A stretch of 9,853 bases of DNA from an archaeon (GTDB lineage: Archaea; Thermoproteota; Nitrososphaeria; Nitrososphaerales; CADDZS01): the NCBI GenBank assembly GCA_021806865.1, contig JAKAPU010000098.1, forward strand, positions 1 through 9,853, given 5' to 3'. The position numbers and the translations under genes were made by a program. A model generated the notes under the pieces. The model ran no database searches and had not been told where the DNA came from. It saw only the letters and a program-made list of their open reading frames with translations. Below, one piece after another: positions 1-6,242 of this stretch (position 1 is the stretch's first letter; each line of letters opens with the position of its first letter).

Positions 1-987
1 TCGGACGACAAGTACGCTGCTCTAAATTCGGCTCTCTTCTCCAATGGCTGGCTTCTCTACGTCCCAAGGAACCAAGTTGTCGAAGACGAGCTGAGAATAC
101 GGTTCTATCTAAATTCCTTCAAACCTCACTTTTCTCAGACATGGATTTACGCTGAACCCAACTCGCAAGTCTCGCTCGTCACCGAGAATTATGGCGCTGA
201 AGTCGATACGCTTGCGAGCGACTTGGTGGAAGCTTATGTACGAGATGGTTCGGTTGTTAGCTACTCTAACATCCAGAATTATTCTCAGAAAACCACTGTC
301 TTAACGAACAGCAAGGCGCTTTGCGAAAAGGATTCACAAATCAGATGGACAGTCGGTTGTTTTGGAGGAAGGGTACATCGCTCGAGGTCAGAGAGCGTTT
401 TCCTTCAAGACGGAGCGAGCGCAGAGGATGTGGAAGTAGTGTTCGGTTCAAATGATCAGCGATTTGATCTCGTATCCGATTTGTCCCATGTTGCTCAGCA
501 CACAAAGGGAAGAATACTCTCAAACAGCGTCCTTAAGGATCGCTCTCAATCAGTCTTCAAAGGAATGATACGTATCGGGAAGGATGCAAAAAACGCCAAT
601 GCGTATCTCGCGGGTCACTCAATTCTCCTGAGCCCAGATGCTAAATCGGATGCGATACCAGGATTGGAAATACTGACAAACGATGTAAAGGCGACTCATT
701 CGGCATCCGTCGCACAAATAGATGCGGATCAGATCTTCTACATGATGACGCGTGGTTTGTCGGAAGATGAAGCAAAGAAATTCATTGTGCTCGGATTCTT
801 GGAACCTGCAATTTCGCGAATAAGCTCGGAAGAACTTCAAGATACGATGAGAGGCCTGGTCGAAGCCAAGTGGTATGGAGAGAAGGGCATACTCAAGAAG
901 AGGACCAAAGAAGTTCTGTTCGAAGAAGAGGCCGGAACAACAAAGCCGATTCAGGATATCTTCGAAGGTCACTACAAGTACAGATAG
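1..987 (+). CDS. sufD: SufD, Fe-S cluster assembly scaffold subunit (5' end outside window)
   Basis: This is the C-terminal 328 residues of a SufB/SufD-family protein, open in frame from base 1 to TAG at 985-987; no start is needed inside the window, so internal TTG/ATG codons are not real starts. SufD works with SufB and SufC as the cytoplasmic scaffold on which Fe-S clusters are built. Family landmarks are the GWLLYVPRN stretch (about residues 17-25), the DLSHVAQHTKG block (160-170), ATHSASVAQ (231-239) and QIFYMMTRG (244-252). SufD is preferred over SufB because the SufB EGC motif is replaced by TENYGAE (about 61-67). His233 fits the conserved SufD histidine proposed to help cluster assembly at the SufB-SufD interface. 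Roughly the first 110-140 residues are missing, judged from usual family length. The next gene is sufS, 70 bp downstream. Confidence 0.9.
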   Translation, partial: SDDKYAALNSALFSNGWLLYVPRNQVVEDELRIRFYLNSFKPHFSQTWIYAEPNSQVSLVTENYGAEVDTLASDLVEAYVRDGSVVSYSNIQNYSQKTTVLTNSKALCEKDSQIRWTVGCFGGRVHRSRSESVFLQDGASAEDVEVVFGSNDQRFDLVSDLSHVAQHTKGRILSNSVLKDRSQSVFKGMIRIGKDAKNANAYLAGHSILLSPDAKSDAIPGLEILTNDVKATHSASVAQIDADQIFYMMTRGLSEDEAKKFIVLGFLEPAISRISSEELQDTMRGLVEAKWYGEKGILKKRTKEVLFEEEAGTTKPIQDIFEGHYKYR

Positions 988-1057
988 GATTTTGCGTCTA
1001 CTGCAAAGCAGAAATACGGCCGATGGCGTAATCGCAGTATCGAAGACAGTGTAACAG

Positions 1058-2302
1058 ATGCTTCAGGAAAAATCTCCTCGTCGATTTAGTATCGAGGACA
1101 TACGATTGGACTTCCCAGTGCTTTCAAGAAGAGTTCACGGCAAGAAGCTCGTTTATCTGGACAATGCGGCAACCACTCAGAAGCCCAAGCAGGTGATTGA
1201 CCGCATTTCTGATTACTATGAGAATCACAACTCCAACATACACAGATCGGTGCACCAGTTAGCTGATGAGGCTACAGAAGCCTTTGAGGCAACAAGGGAC
1301 GATGTAAAGACCTTTGTGAATGCAAAAAGCAGAGAGGAGATTGTCTTCACGAAGAACGCGACAGAAGCGCTCAATCTTGCAGCGAACTCAATCTGTGAAC
1401 GATTTCTAAAACCAGGCGACTCTATTGTCGTCACCGAAATGGAACACCACAGTAACTTTGTCCCGTGGCAGCAGCTCGCGAAAAAGTATGGTGCCAAACT
1501 GGAAATTGCGAGCATAGATGAGGAGGGCCGAGTGAATGAAGAGGAATTGGAGACAAAATTGAACGGAGCGAGGGTCTTTGCTTTTACCTGCATGTCCAAC
1601 GTGCTCGGAACAATTACAGATGCAAAGCGCCTTTCTGCTTTAGGGCACAAACACAATTGTATCGTTGTTGCCGACGGAGCACAATCTGCCCCTCACATGC
1701 CCACTGATGTCCAAGATATTGGCTGCGATTTCTTTGCGCTGTCCGCGCACAAGATGCTCGGCCCAACAGGCGTAGGTTGTCTGTTTGGGAAGAGAGATCT
1801 GTTGGAAGAGATTCCGCCGTTCTTGTTAGGCGGCGATATGATAAAACAGGTTCACCGCGAGGAGACACAATGGAATGAGCTGCCGTGGAAATTTGAAGCA
1901 GGCACTTCGAATATTGCTGACGTGATAGGATTCAGTGCGGCAATCGAGTATCTGACAAACTTGGGAATGCAACGGATTTTTGAGCATGAGGTAGACCTGA
2001 GCAGAATCGCTCTAGAAGAACTGCAAAAGATCGATTCGCTTGAAGTATATGGCCCAAAGGACGCTACCAAGAGGGGAGCGGTCATTTCATTTAATCTGGG
2101 GAAGATTCATCCTCACGATGTGGCATCCATACTTGACAGTGAAGGTGTTGCCATACGGTCTGGGCACCATTGTGCTCAGGTACTGATGGAGAAGATGTGC
2201 GTAACTGCAACCTCGAGAGCTAGTTTCTACGTATACAACGGCGAAGATGATATACAGGCACTATGTGACGGTCTGAAAAAGGTGACGGAGGTACTATCTT
2301 GA
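1058..2302 (+). CDS. sufS: SufS, PLP-dependent cysteine desulfurase (type II)
   Basis: A 414-residue fold-type I aminotransferase-like enzyme that converts L-cysteine to alanine and passes sulfur on as a persulfide for Fe-S assembly. Visible residues: HH at 130-131 near the cofactor, Asp206 in ADGAQSAPH (pairs with the PLP nitrogen), Lys232 in SAHKMLGPTG (Schiff base), and Cys372 in RSGHHCAQ (persulfide carrier). The short RSGHHCAQ loop marks the SufS/CsdA group rather than IscS/NifS. Length is normal (about 405-420). ATG 1058 is the first start after an in-frame TAA at 1052, so the start is firm; no convincing ribosome binding site precedes it. It lies between sufD and sufU, and its stop overlaps the sufU start by four bases, which supports coupled expression with SufU as sulfur acceptor. 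Confidence 0.96.
   Translation: MLQEKSPRRFSIEDIRLDFPVLSRRVHGKKLVYLDNAATTQKPKQVIDRISDYYENHNSNIHRSVHQLADEATEAFEATRDDVKTFVNAKSREEIVFTKNATEALNLAANSICERFLKPGDSIVVTEMEHHSNFVPWQQLAKKYGAKLEIASIDEEGRVNEEELETKLNGARVFAFTCMSNVLGTITDAKRLSALGHKHNCIVVADGAQSAPHMPTDVQDIGCDFFALSAHKMLGPTGVGCLFGKRDLLEEIPPFLLGGDMIKQVHREETQWNELPWKFEAGTSNIADVIGFSAAIEYLTNLGMQRIFEHEVDLSRIALEELQKIDSLEVYGPKDATKRGAVISFNLGKIHPHDVASILDSEGVAIRSGHHCAQVLMEKMCVTATSRASFYVYNGEDDIQALCDGLKKVTEVLS
2287..2292 (+). promoter_or_regulatory. Ribosome binding site of sufU
   Basis: GGAGGT inside the end of sufS is the strongest Shine-Dalgarno match noted in the window. Its six-base spacing to TTG 2299 decides the sufU start; the alternative ATG at 2311 would be 18 bases away. 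Confidence 0.75.
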
Positions 2303-2715
2303 GCTCCGACATGTACAAGGAGATCATACTTGATTACTACAGAAATCCACGGAACCGTGGGACGATTGATAGCCCTGACTCTAAGGCTCGCGATTCGAAT
2401 CCATTGTGCGGCGACGTCGTGGAAATGCAGCTAAAGTTCTCTGCGGGAAAAGTGTCAGATATCAAATTCAGTGGAGATGGTTGTGCAATATCGCAAGCTT
2501 CTGCGTCAATGTTGACCGAACTTGTCATGGGTAAAACGGTGGATGAAGTCAGGAAAATAGACAAAACGTTGCTACTCGAAAATTTAGGATCTCCGAATCT
2601 TGGGGCAGTGAGGATCAAGTGTGCGCTTCTGCCACTCAAAGTGATGAAGACTGCGCTCTATGACTACCTCGGAGAAAAATTCTCCTCCGAAGAAGAACTC
2701 AGCTCTTCAAAATAG
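2299..2715 (+). CDS. sufU: SufU-type zinc sulfurtransferase / IscU-like scaffold
   Basis: A 138-residue protein of the IscU/SufU fold. Ligand residues are Cys37 and Asp39 (NPLCGDV), Cys62 (GDGCAISQASASM) and Cys108 (VRIKCALLPLK). In Bacillus SufU the equivalent set binds zinc and accepts sulfur from SufS. The RIKCA motif at the third cysteine, the SASM stretch and the neighbouring sufS all favour SufU, and the IscU chaperone-binding motif LPPVK is absent. However, the 46-residue distance from Cys62 to Cys108 is close to IscU (about 43) and shorter than in Bacillus SufU (about 62), so a scaffold role cannot be excluded. TTG 2299 is chosen over ATG 2311 because GGAGGT at 2287-2292 sits six bases before TTG. 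The TTGA overlap suggests translational coupling with sufS. The C-terminal tail (129-138) is rich in Ser and Glu. Confidence 0.92.
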   Translation: MSSDMYKEIILDYYRNPRNRGTIDSPDSKARDSNPLCGDVVEMQLKFSAGKVSDIKFSGDGCAISQASASMLTELVMGKTVDEVRKIDKTLLLENLGSPNLGAVRIKCALLPLKVMKTALYDYLGEKFSSEEELSSSK

Positions 2716-2724
2716 TTCTGCTGA

Positions 2725-3036
2725 TCACGCGCTTGGAGTAGCTGGAGGCGCGTTCACTCTTCTGTTTATTTCCTCAGCCATGAAGTGCCCTGTCATTGAA
2801 ATCTTGACTTCCTTGACACCTTCGAGAGCAGAGAGTCTCCTTTTGATATCCTGAGCGATTTCCAGTGCAAACATTGGTGGGCAGAATGGTGCTGTTAGGT
2901 GAAAACCAACGGACACTGCGCCAGTCTCTTCGTTTATTCCAATATCATCGACCAGATCCATTTCCGTAATCGGAACGCCGACCTCCGGATCTACGACCTG
3001 TGCAAGCTCCTTAACAATCATTGCTTTGTTTACCAT
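2725..3036 (-). CDS. MIP18/DUF59 family Fe-S assembly protein (SufT-like)
   Basis: A 103-residue single-domain protein of the MIP18/DUF59 (FeS_assembly_P) family. The N-terminal VVDPEVGVPITEMDLVDDI stretch (14-32) and LTAPFCPP (47-54), with the conserved Cys52, are diagnostic; the end of the domain reads VKEVKISMTGHF. Relatives (bacterial SufT, eukaryotic CIA2) help mature Fe-S proteins, and this is the likely role here, acting in the cytoplasm. ATG 3036 is preceded by GAGG (complement of 3047-3050) ten bases upstream. It converges with sufU, with only nine bases between the two stops, so it is not part of the SUF transcript although it adjoins it. It lies 47 bp downstream of the lrp gene on the same strand and could be co-transcribed with it, or use an AT-rich TATA-like stretch (AAGATTTATT, complement of 3071-3080). 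The paaD-like branch of the family is a less likely alternative. Confidence 0.85.
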   Translation of the reverse strand: MVNKAMIVKELAQVVDPEVGVPITEMDLVDDIGINEETGAVSVGFHLTAPFCPPMFALEIAQDIKRRLSALEGVKEVKISMTGHFMAEEINRRVNAPPATPSA

Positions 3037-3083
3037 TACAATCTATCCTCGCTTTCTACGCGTACACACGAATAAATCTTTAC

Positions 3084-3545
3084 CTAGGCCTTCTGGGCTA
3101 CGTATGAGATTTCTCTTTCTCGTCTTCGCATCTCGATGAAAGTTTCCGTATGGAGAACACCATTCAATTTTCCGATTTTAGCGGAAATCGTTTCGTGGAG
3201 TTCATCTAGGGATCTCGTCTTTATCTTCAGGATTACATCAAAGCGTCCAGTGACTTCGTAAATATCGCGTATGGAATCCATCTTGAGCATTTCATCCATG
3301 ATTTGTTCACGGTATTTTGAGTCGATGTTCAGCCCGATGAGGGAAGACACAGTTAATCCGAGGGCTTCATCGTTTACTTCAATGGTAAAACGTTTGATCA
3401 ACTGGCGCTTTGCCAGACGTTTGATCCTGCTATAAGCGACCGACGCATTGACGTTGATTTTCTTGCTGAGCTTTGGAACGCTTATGCTTGCATCCTTCTG
3501 AAGCTCTGAAAGAATTTTCATGTCAATTTCGTCGATTTTTCCCAT
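3084..3545 (-). CDS. Lrp/AsnC family transcription regulator
   Basis: A 153-residue regulator with the usual Lrp/AsnC layout. An N-terminal winged helix-turn-helix (about residues 5-52; IDEIDMKILSELQKDA start, recognition helix around NASVAYSRIKRL at 33-44) is followed by a ligand-sensing RAM domain (about 65-140) carrying the conserved glycine of VTGRFDVILKI. Length is typical. Members bind DNA as dimers or larger assemblies and often answer to amino acids; the ligand cannot be told from sequence. ATG 3545 is the start. It is divergent from rps13, separated by 188 bp, so it could regulate itself, the ribosomal genes or both. A 14-base palindromic TATA region lies about 45 bp before its start. 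The following gene on the same strand is the MIP18-family gene. Confidence 0.93.
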   Translation of the reverse strand: MGKIDEIDMKILSELQKDASISVPKLSKKINVNASVAYSRIKRLAKRQLIKRFTIEVNDEALGLTVSSLIGLNIDSKYREQIMDEMLKMDSIRDIYEVTGRFDVILKIKTRSLDELHETISAKIGKLNGVLHTETFIEMRRREREISYVAQKA

Positions 3546-3586
3546 GATCGCGCCTATCCTAGCACTAAATTTATCAGGCGTTTGCC

Positions 3587-3600
3587 AATTATATATAATT
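3587..3600 (-). promoter_or_regulatory. TATA box of the lrp gene (perfect palindrome)
   Basis: AATTATATATAATT is its own reverse complement. Lying 42-55 bp before the lrp ATG, it suits a TATA box giving a leader of about 20 bases. Its symmetry means it could also bind a dimeric regulator such as the adjacent Lrp-like protein; that is inference. Confidence 0.55.
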
Positions 3601-3604
3601 TCTC

Positions 3605-3613
3605 AATTTCAAG
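3605..3613 (+). repeat. AATTTCAAG element, copy 1
   Basis: Nine-base word in the lrp/rps13 spacer, six bases beyond the lrp TATA palindrome. It recurs at 3665-3673 and 5268-5276, each time in a promoter region. Function unknown. Confidence 0.5.
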
Positions 3614-3664
3614 CCAGAATGCAGAGTTTTTGAGGCAAAAGGGAGGCGAGTGAAAGTGAAAAGG

Positions 3665-3673
3665 AATTTCAAG
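3665..3673 (+). repeat. AATTTCAAG element, copy 2
   Basis: Same strand as copy 1 and exactly 60 bp away from it; 22 bases upstream of the rps13 TATA box. It shares one further 5' base (G) with copy 3. Confidence 0.5.
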
Positions 3674-3695
3674 ATATGGGTGAGTTCAATTAAAG

Positions 3696-3702
3696 TTTTA
3701 TA
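3696..3702 (+). promoter_or_regulatory. TATA box of rps13-rps4-rps11
   Basis: TTTTATA, centred about 35 bp before the rps13 ATG, with an A-rich stretch just upstream that could be the BRE. Transcription would start about 10 bases before the ATG, leaving a very short leader that excludes the GAGGT at 3715-3719 as a ribosome binding site. Confidence 0.6.
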
Positions 3703-3733
3703 CTCTCCCCGTCAGAGGTATTAGTCCTTAACT

Positions 3734-4228
3734 ATGTCACAGGAATTCAGACACATCGTTCGCGTTGCAGGACGCGACTTGGACGGCACGAAGAAGGTCG
3801 TCCCGGCTATTTCAGAGATCAAAGGCGTAGGAGAGAGTTACGCAAACGCTATGGTTTCGGTCTTGAAAATTGACCAAAAATCAAGATTGGGACAATTGAA
3901 CGACAAGCAACTCCAGCAAGTCGAAAGCGCTTTGAAGGATCCGGCGTCGTTGGGCTTGCCCGTCTGGTTGCTAAACAGAAGGAAGGATGTTGACTCTGGC
4001 GCAAACCTGCACAGGATCGGGAGTGATCTTGACTTTATGATAAAGAATGATATCGATCGTGAAAAGAACATCCTTTCCTGGAGAGGCGTTAGGCACAGCT
4101 TGGGCCTCAAGGTACGAGGACAGCGAACCAGGACTACAGGAAGAAAAGGACGTACGGTTGGAGTAAAGAAAACATCGCTGCAGGCAGCGGCCGCAGCGGC
4201 TTCTGCCGAAAAGACGGAGAAGAAGTGA
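3734..4228 (+). CDS. rps13: Small ribosomal subunit protein uS13
   Basis: A 164-residue archaeal-type uS13, which sits in the head of the 30S subunit and contacts 16S rRNA and the P-site tRNA. The N-terminus EFRHIVRVAGRDLDGTKKV and the C-terminal block SWRGVRHSLGLKVRGQ (115-130) followed by RTRTTGRKGRTVGVKK are archaeal/eukaryotic-type signatures. A helix-hairpin stretch ISEIKGVGESYA lies at 26-37. The tail (148-164) is an alanine-rich, then Lys/Glu-rich low-complexity extension, making the protein somewhat longer than the usual 150 or so residues. ATG 3734 is the first gene of the transcript, lies about 10 bases after the predicted transcription start and has no usable Shine-Dalgarno. It is separated from rps4 by one base. 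Confidence 0.97.
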   Translation: MSQEFRHIVRVAGRDLDGTKKVVPAISEIKGVGESYANAMVSVLKIDQKSRLGQLNDKQLQQVESALKDPASLGLPVWLLNRRKDVDSGANLHRIGSDLDFMIKNDIDREKNILSWRGVRHSLGLKVRGQRTRTTGRKGRTVGVKKTSLQAAAAAASAEKTEKK

Positions 4229-4229
4229 G

Positions 4230-4790
4230 ATGGGAGATCCAAAGAAATCAAGAAAGAAATTCACGCCCCCCAGAAATCCATGGAGAAGCGATCAGCTTTC
4301 TCAGGAGCTTTACCTTCTAGGAACTTACGGACTAAGAAACAAGAAGGAGCTCTGGCGAGCTCAGACAAAGCTCTCCAATTTTAGAAAGCAAGCAAGACAG
4401 TTACTAGCGGCCTCTGCGGAGATACGCGGTCGCGAAGAACCGAAGTTGCTGAATCACTTGAGCCGTTTGGGTTTGATCCAGAGCGCGCAGACTAGCTTGG
4501 ACGATGTTCTTTCACTCACGGTGGAAAATGTCCTTGAAAGACGTTTGCAGACACTGGTCTGGAAACGAGGATTGGCAAAGACTCCGTATCAGGCACGACA
4601 GCTTATCTCTCACGGACATGTTGCCCTAAACAGCAGAAAGGTGACTGTTCCTTCATACCTCGTATCTCCGAGTGAAGAAGGCTCGCTAAAATTCAGCGAC
4701 GGGTCAAAATTTGCTACTGTATCAATTGGAGCTCAGACAGAGGAGATTCAGACTGCCTCTGTTCCTACGGAAAAGGAAACCCAATCCTAG
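4230..4790 (+). CDS. rps4: Small ribosomal subunit protein uS4
   Basis: A 186-residue archaeal uS4, a primary 16S rRNA-binding protein that nucleates assembly of the 30S body. The N-terminus MGDPKKSRKKFTPPRNPW is the archaeal form, lacking the zinc-binding cysteines seen in some bacterial S4. The S4 RNA-binding domain covers about residues 103-150 (LERRLQTLVWKRGLAKT, then ARQLISHGHVALN). The last 25 residues are Thr/Glu/Gln-rich and probably flexible. ATG 4230 follows the rps13 stop by one base, with GGAG at 4215-4218 as ribosome binding site inside rps13. Together with rps13 and rps11 it forms the classical archaeal order. Confidence 0.97.
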   Translation: MGDPKKSRKKFTPPRNPWRSDQLSQELYLLGTYGLRNKKELWRAQTKLSNFRKQARQLLAASAEIRGREEPKLLNHLSRLGLIQSAQTSLDDVLSLTVENVLERRLQTLVWKRGLAKTPYQARQLISHGHVALNSRKVTVPSYLVSPSEEGSLKFSDGSKFATVSIGAQTEEIQTASVPTEKETQS

Positions 4791-4804
4791 AGAGTTGAAT
4801 TTCG

Positions 4805-5206
4805 ATGGAAGCCGTACAACAGCAAGAAAGATGGGCTATTGTTCATATTTACAGCAGCTACAACAACACGATAGTGCATATGACAGATCTCACAGGCTCT
4901 GAAACAATCTCTTTCAGTTCTGGAGGTCGACACGTGAAGGCGGACCGCTTCGAGTCTTCTCCATACGCTGCAATGAAGAGTGCTTCTGCAGCAGCTGAGG
5001 TAGCAAAATCAAAGGGCATCACTGCAGTTCACATAAAAGTTAGGGCAGTTGGTGGAACAGGTCCGAGAACACCAGGACCTGGAGCACAGGCTGCGATAAG
5101 GGCTATCGCCCGAAGCGGCTTCAAAGTGGGGAGAATCGAAGACGTTACTCCGATTCCGCACGACACTACACGCCGCGCCGGTGGAAGAAGAGGAAGGAGA
5201 GCGTAA
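4805..5206 (+). CDS. rps11: Small ribosomal subunit protein uS11
   Basis: A 133-residue uS11, part of the 30S platform near the mRNA exit region. Signatures are [21 protein letters not shown] (11-31), [18 protein letters not shown] (83-100) and the C-terminus [19 protein letters not shown], which matches the very basic archaeal/eukaryotic ending. Length is normal. It starts at ATG 4805, 14 bases after rps4. In many archaea rpoD (RNA polymerase subunit D) and rpl18e follow; here the next gene is nuoA, after a 122-bp spacer with its own TATA box, so the ribosomal transcript probably ends after rps11. Confidence 0.97.
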   Translation: MEAVQQQERWAIVHIYSSYNNTIVHMTDLTGSETISFSSGGRHVKADRFESSPYAAMKSASAAAEVAKSKGITAVHIKVRAVGGTGPRTPGPGAQAAIRAIARSGFKVGRIEDVTPIPHDTTRRAGGRRGRRA

Positions 5207-5267
5207 TCCTCATTCTCAAAATATTGCTTCTTCCAACTCCTATCTTCTTGTAATCCTGCGAGCGAAG

Positions 5268-5276
5268 AATTTCAAG
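5268..5276 (+). repeat. AATTTCAAG element, copy 3
   Basis: Third copy of the word found in the lrp/rps13 spacer, here 13 bases upstream of the nuoA TATA box. With one flanking base (GAATTTCAAG) it is identical to copy 2. Confidence 0.5.
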
Positions 5277-5289
5277 TCGTCCGTCAAGA

Positions 5290-5298
5290 TTTAAATAA
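5290..5298 (+). promoter_or_regulatory. TATA box of the nuo operon
   Basis: TTTAAATAA lies about 35 bp before the nuoA ATG, a good archaeal TATA match. An alternative, AAAGTATAA at 5297-5305, would make the mRNA almost leaderless. No Shine-Dalgarno precedes nuoA, which agrees with either reading. Confidence 0.65.
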
Positions 5299-5328
5299 AG
5301 TATAAGCGGTGCGAGTTGTGATCGCAAG

Positions 5329-5691
5329 ATGGCTGGCACATTCGCGCTTATCTTGCTGACTGCTGGTTTTGGAATCTTATTCGCTGTACCTATGATACTG
5401 ATTCCTTGGCTCTTTGCCCCAAGGAATCCGACACCAATGAAGCGAGCCACATTCGAGGCTGGACAGGTCCCGACAGGCGAAGCTCGCGTTCACCTGATGA
5501 TGCAGTACTATGCGTACTTGCTGATCTTCGTCGTGATGGATGTCATCTCGATGTTCTTGGTCGCTTGGGCGACAACAACAATTGCTCTGACCACAATTGA
5601 TACTGCAATCGTTGTTGGACTATTCCTTGTCGTTATCTTTATACCGCTAGCGTTTGCGCTGCACCTCGCAGGGAAGCGAGAAATGTGGTAG
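5329..5691 (+). CDS. nuoA: NuoA, complex I-like membrane subunit (ND3 family)
   Basis: A 120-residue membrane protein with three predicted helices (about 5-29, 62-82, 88-113), located where the peripheral and membrane arms of complex I meet. The loop FEAGQVPTGEARVH (42-55) matches the family ECG/ESG loop: Glu43 is kept and the common Cys/Ser is Ala44. The second helix reads YYAYLLIFVVMDVISMFLVAW; Asp71 is kept, but aligning without gaps to E. coli FDVEALYLFAW puts Ile73 where a conserved Glu normally lies. It opens the nuo operon and has its own TATA box. Its last seven bases overlap nuoB. Family identity is secure; the Glu loss may be a lineage trait. Confidence 0.95.
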   Translation: MAGTFALILLTAGFGILFAVPMILIPWLFAPRNPTPMKRATFEAGQVPTGEARVHLMMQYYAYLLIFVVMDVISMFLVAWATTTIALTTIDTAIVVGLFLVVIFIPLAFALHLAGKREMW

Positions 5692-6230
5692 CAGAACAGT
5701 TGCAAGTCAAAAAGGGGCCTGCTGCGGCGAAGGATGGCCCTGGATTGAATATCCTTGTTGGTAAAGTCAAAGATGTTATCCAACAGGCGATTGCGGATCC
5801 ACTAACCTATCTTGCAAATTGGGGGCGGCTCTATTCGTTATGGCCCGTGCATTTGGAGACTGCCTGTTGTAGTATTGAATTTGGAGCTGTATCTGGTCCG
5901 AGATATGACTGCGAGCGTTACGGGATACTGGAAGCTTTTGGTTCTTTGCGACAGTGCGACCTAATAGTTGTGCACGGAACGGTCACTAGAAAGATGGCGC
6001 CTCGTCTAAGGTGGATCTACGATCAGATGCCAGAACCGAAGTGGGTTATTGCGATGGGTGCTTGTTCAATTACCGGCGGAGTATACTTTGATTCATACAA
6101 CGTTCTTCCAGGCGTTGACCAGGTCGTGCCAGTAGACGTGTACGTTCCAGGCTGTCCTCCTAGGCCTGAAATGCTGATTGATGCTTTCTTACTCTTACAG
6201 GATAAGATAAGGCAGCAGAATATCCGATAG
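5685..6230 (+). CDS. nuoB: NuoB, complex I-like subunit carrying Fe-S cluster N2
   Basis: A 181-residue protein of the NuoB/PSST family, which carries the final [4Fe-4S] cluster (N2) that hands electrons to the quinone at the NuoB-NuoD interface. All four ligands are visible: the tandem Cys61-Cys62 in ETACCSIEFG, Cys127 in MGACSITGG and Cys157 in PGCPPRPE. The stretch SGPRYDCERYG (70-80) is also typical. The GTG at 5685 overlaps the nuoA stop by seven bases and is the first in-frame start; the first 20 or so residues are variable, so a later start is possible. The intact N2 set argues that this is a working electron-transfer subunit. Confidence 0.96.
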   Translation: MVAEQLQVKKGPAAAKDGPGLNILVGKVKDVIQQAIADPLTYLANWGRLYSLWPVHLETACCSIEFGAVSGPRYDCERYGILEAFGSLRQCDLIVVHGTVTRKMAPRLRWIYDQMPEPKWVIAMGACSITGGVYFDSYNVLPGVDQVVPVDVYVPGCPPRPEMLIDAFLLLQDKIRQQNIR

Positions 6231-6242
6231 GACGCATTTGCT

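Larger units (their letters stand above)
3546..3733. promoter_or_regulatory. Divergent promoter region lrp / rps13
   Basis: 188 bp without a gene. It holds the palindromic TATA region of lrp (3587-3600), two copies of AATTTCAAG (3605-3613 and 3665-3673), a T5 run (3626-3630), a purine-rich stretch (about 3629-3665) and the rps13 TATA box (3696-3702). The only ATGs seen open frames of four or five codons, so no small gene is supported. Confidence 0.7.
5207..5328 (+). promoter_or_regulatory. rps11-nuoA spacer with nuo promoter
   Basis: 122 bp without a gene. The first half holds a pyrimidine-rich stretch (about 5227-5250) that may serve as a weak U-rich terminator for the ribosomal genes, though no long T run or hairpin is present. 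The second half holds AATTTCAAG (5268-5276) and the nuoA TATA box (5290-5298). Confidence 0.6.

Noticed and set aside
1001..1011. CTGC-AAA-GCAG hairpin between sufD and sufS
   Set aside because: A four-base stem is too short to call a terminator or regulator.
1225..1656. 143-codon open frame on the - strand
   Set aside because: It is antisense to the middle of sufS, has a Ser/Phe-rich shadow composition and resembles no family.
2671..2685. GGAGAA-AAA-TTCTCC hairpin as a terminator for the SUF operon
   Set aside because: It lies inside sufU coding sequence, is only six base pairs long and has no T run after it.
2660..2854. Small + strand open frame between sufU and the convergent gene
   Set aside because: It overlaps both real genes out of frame and has no supporting signals.
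4192..4204. GC-rich gcggccgcagcggc-type stretch as a regulatory repeat
   Set aside because: It is explained by the alanine-rich tail of uS13.
5166..5450. 94-codon open frame on the - strand covering the nuoA promoter
   Set aside because: It overlaps the ends of rps11 and nuoA, and the spacer has a clear + strand promoter; no family resemblance.
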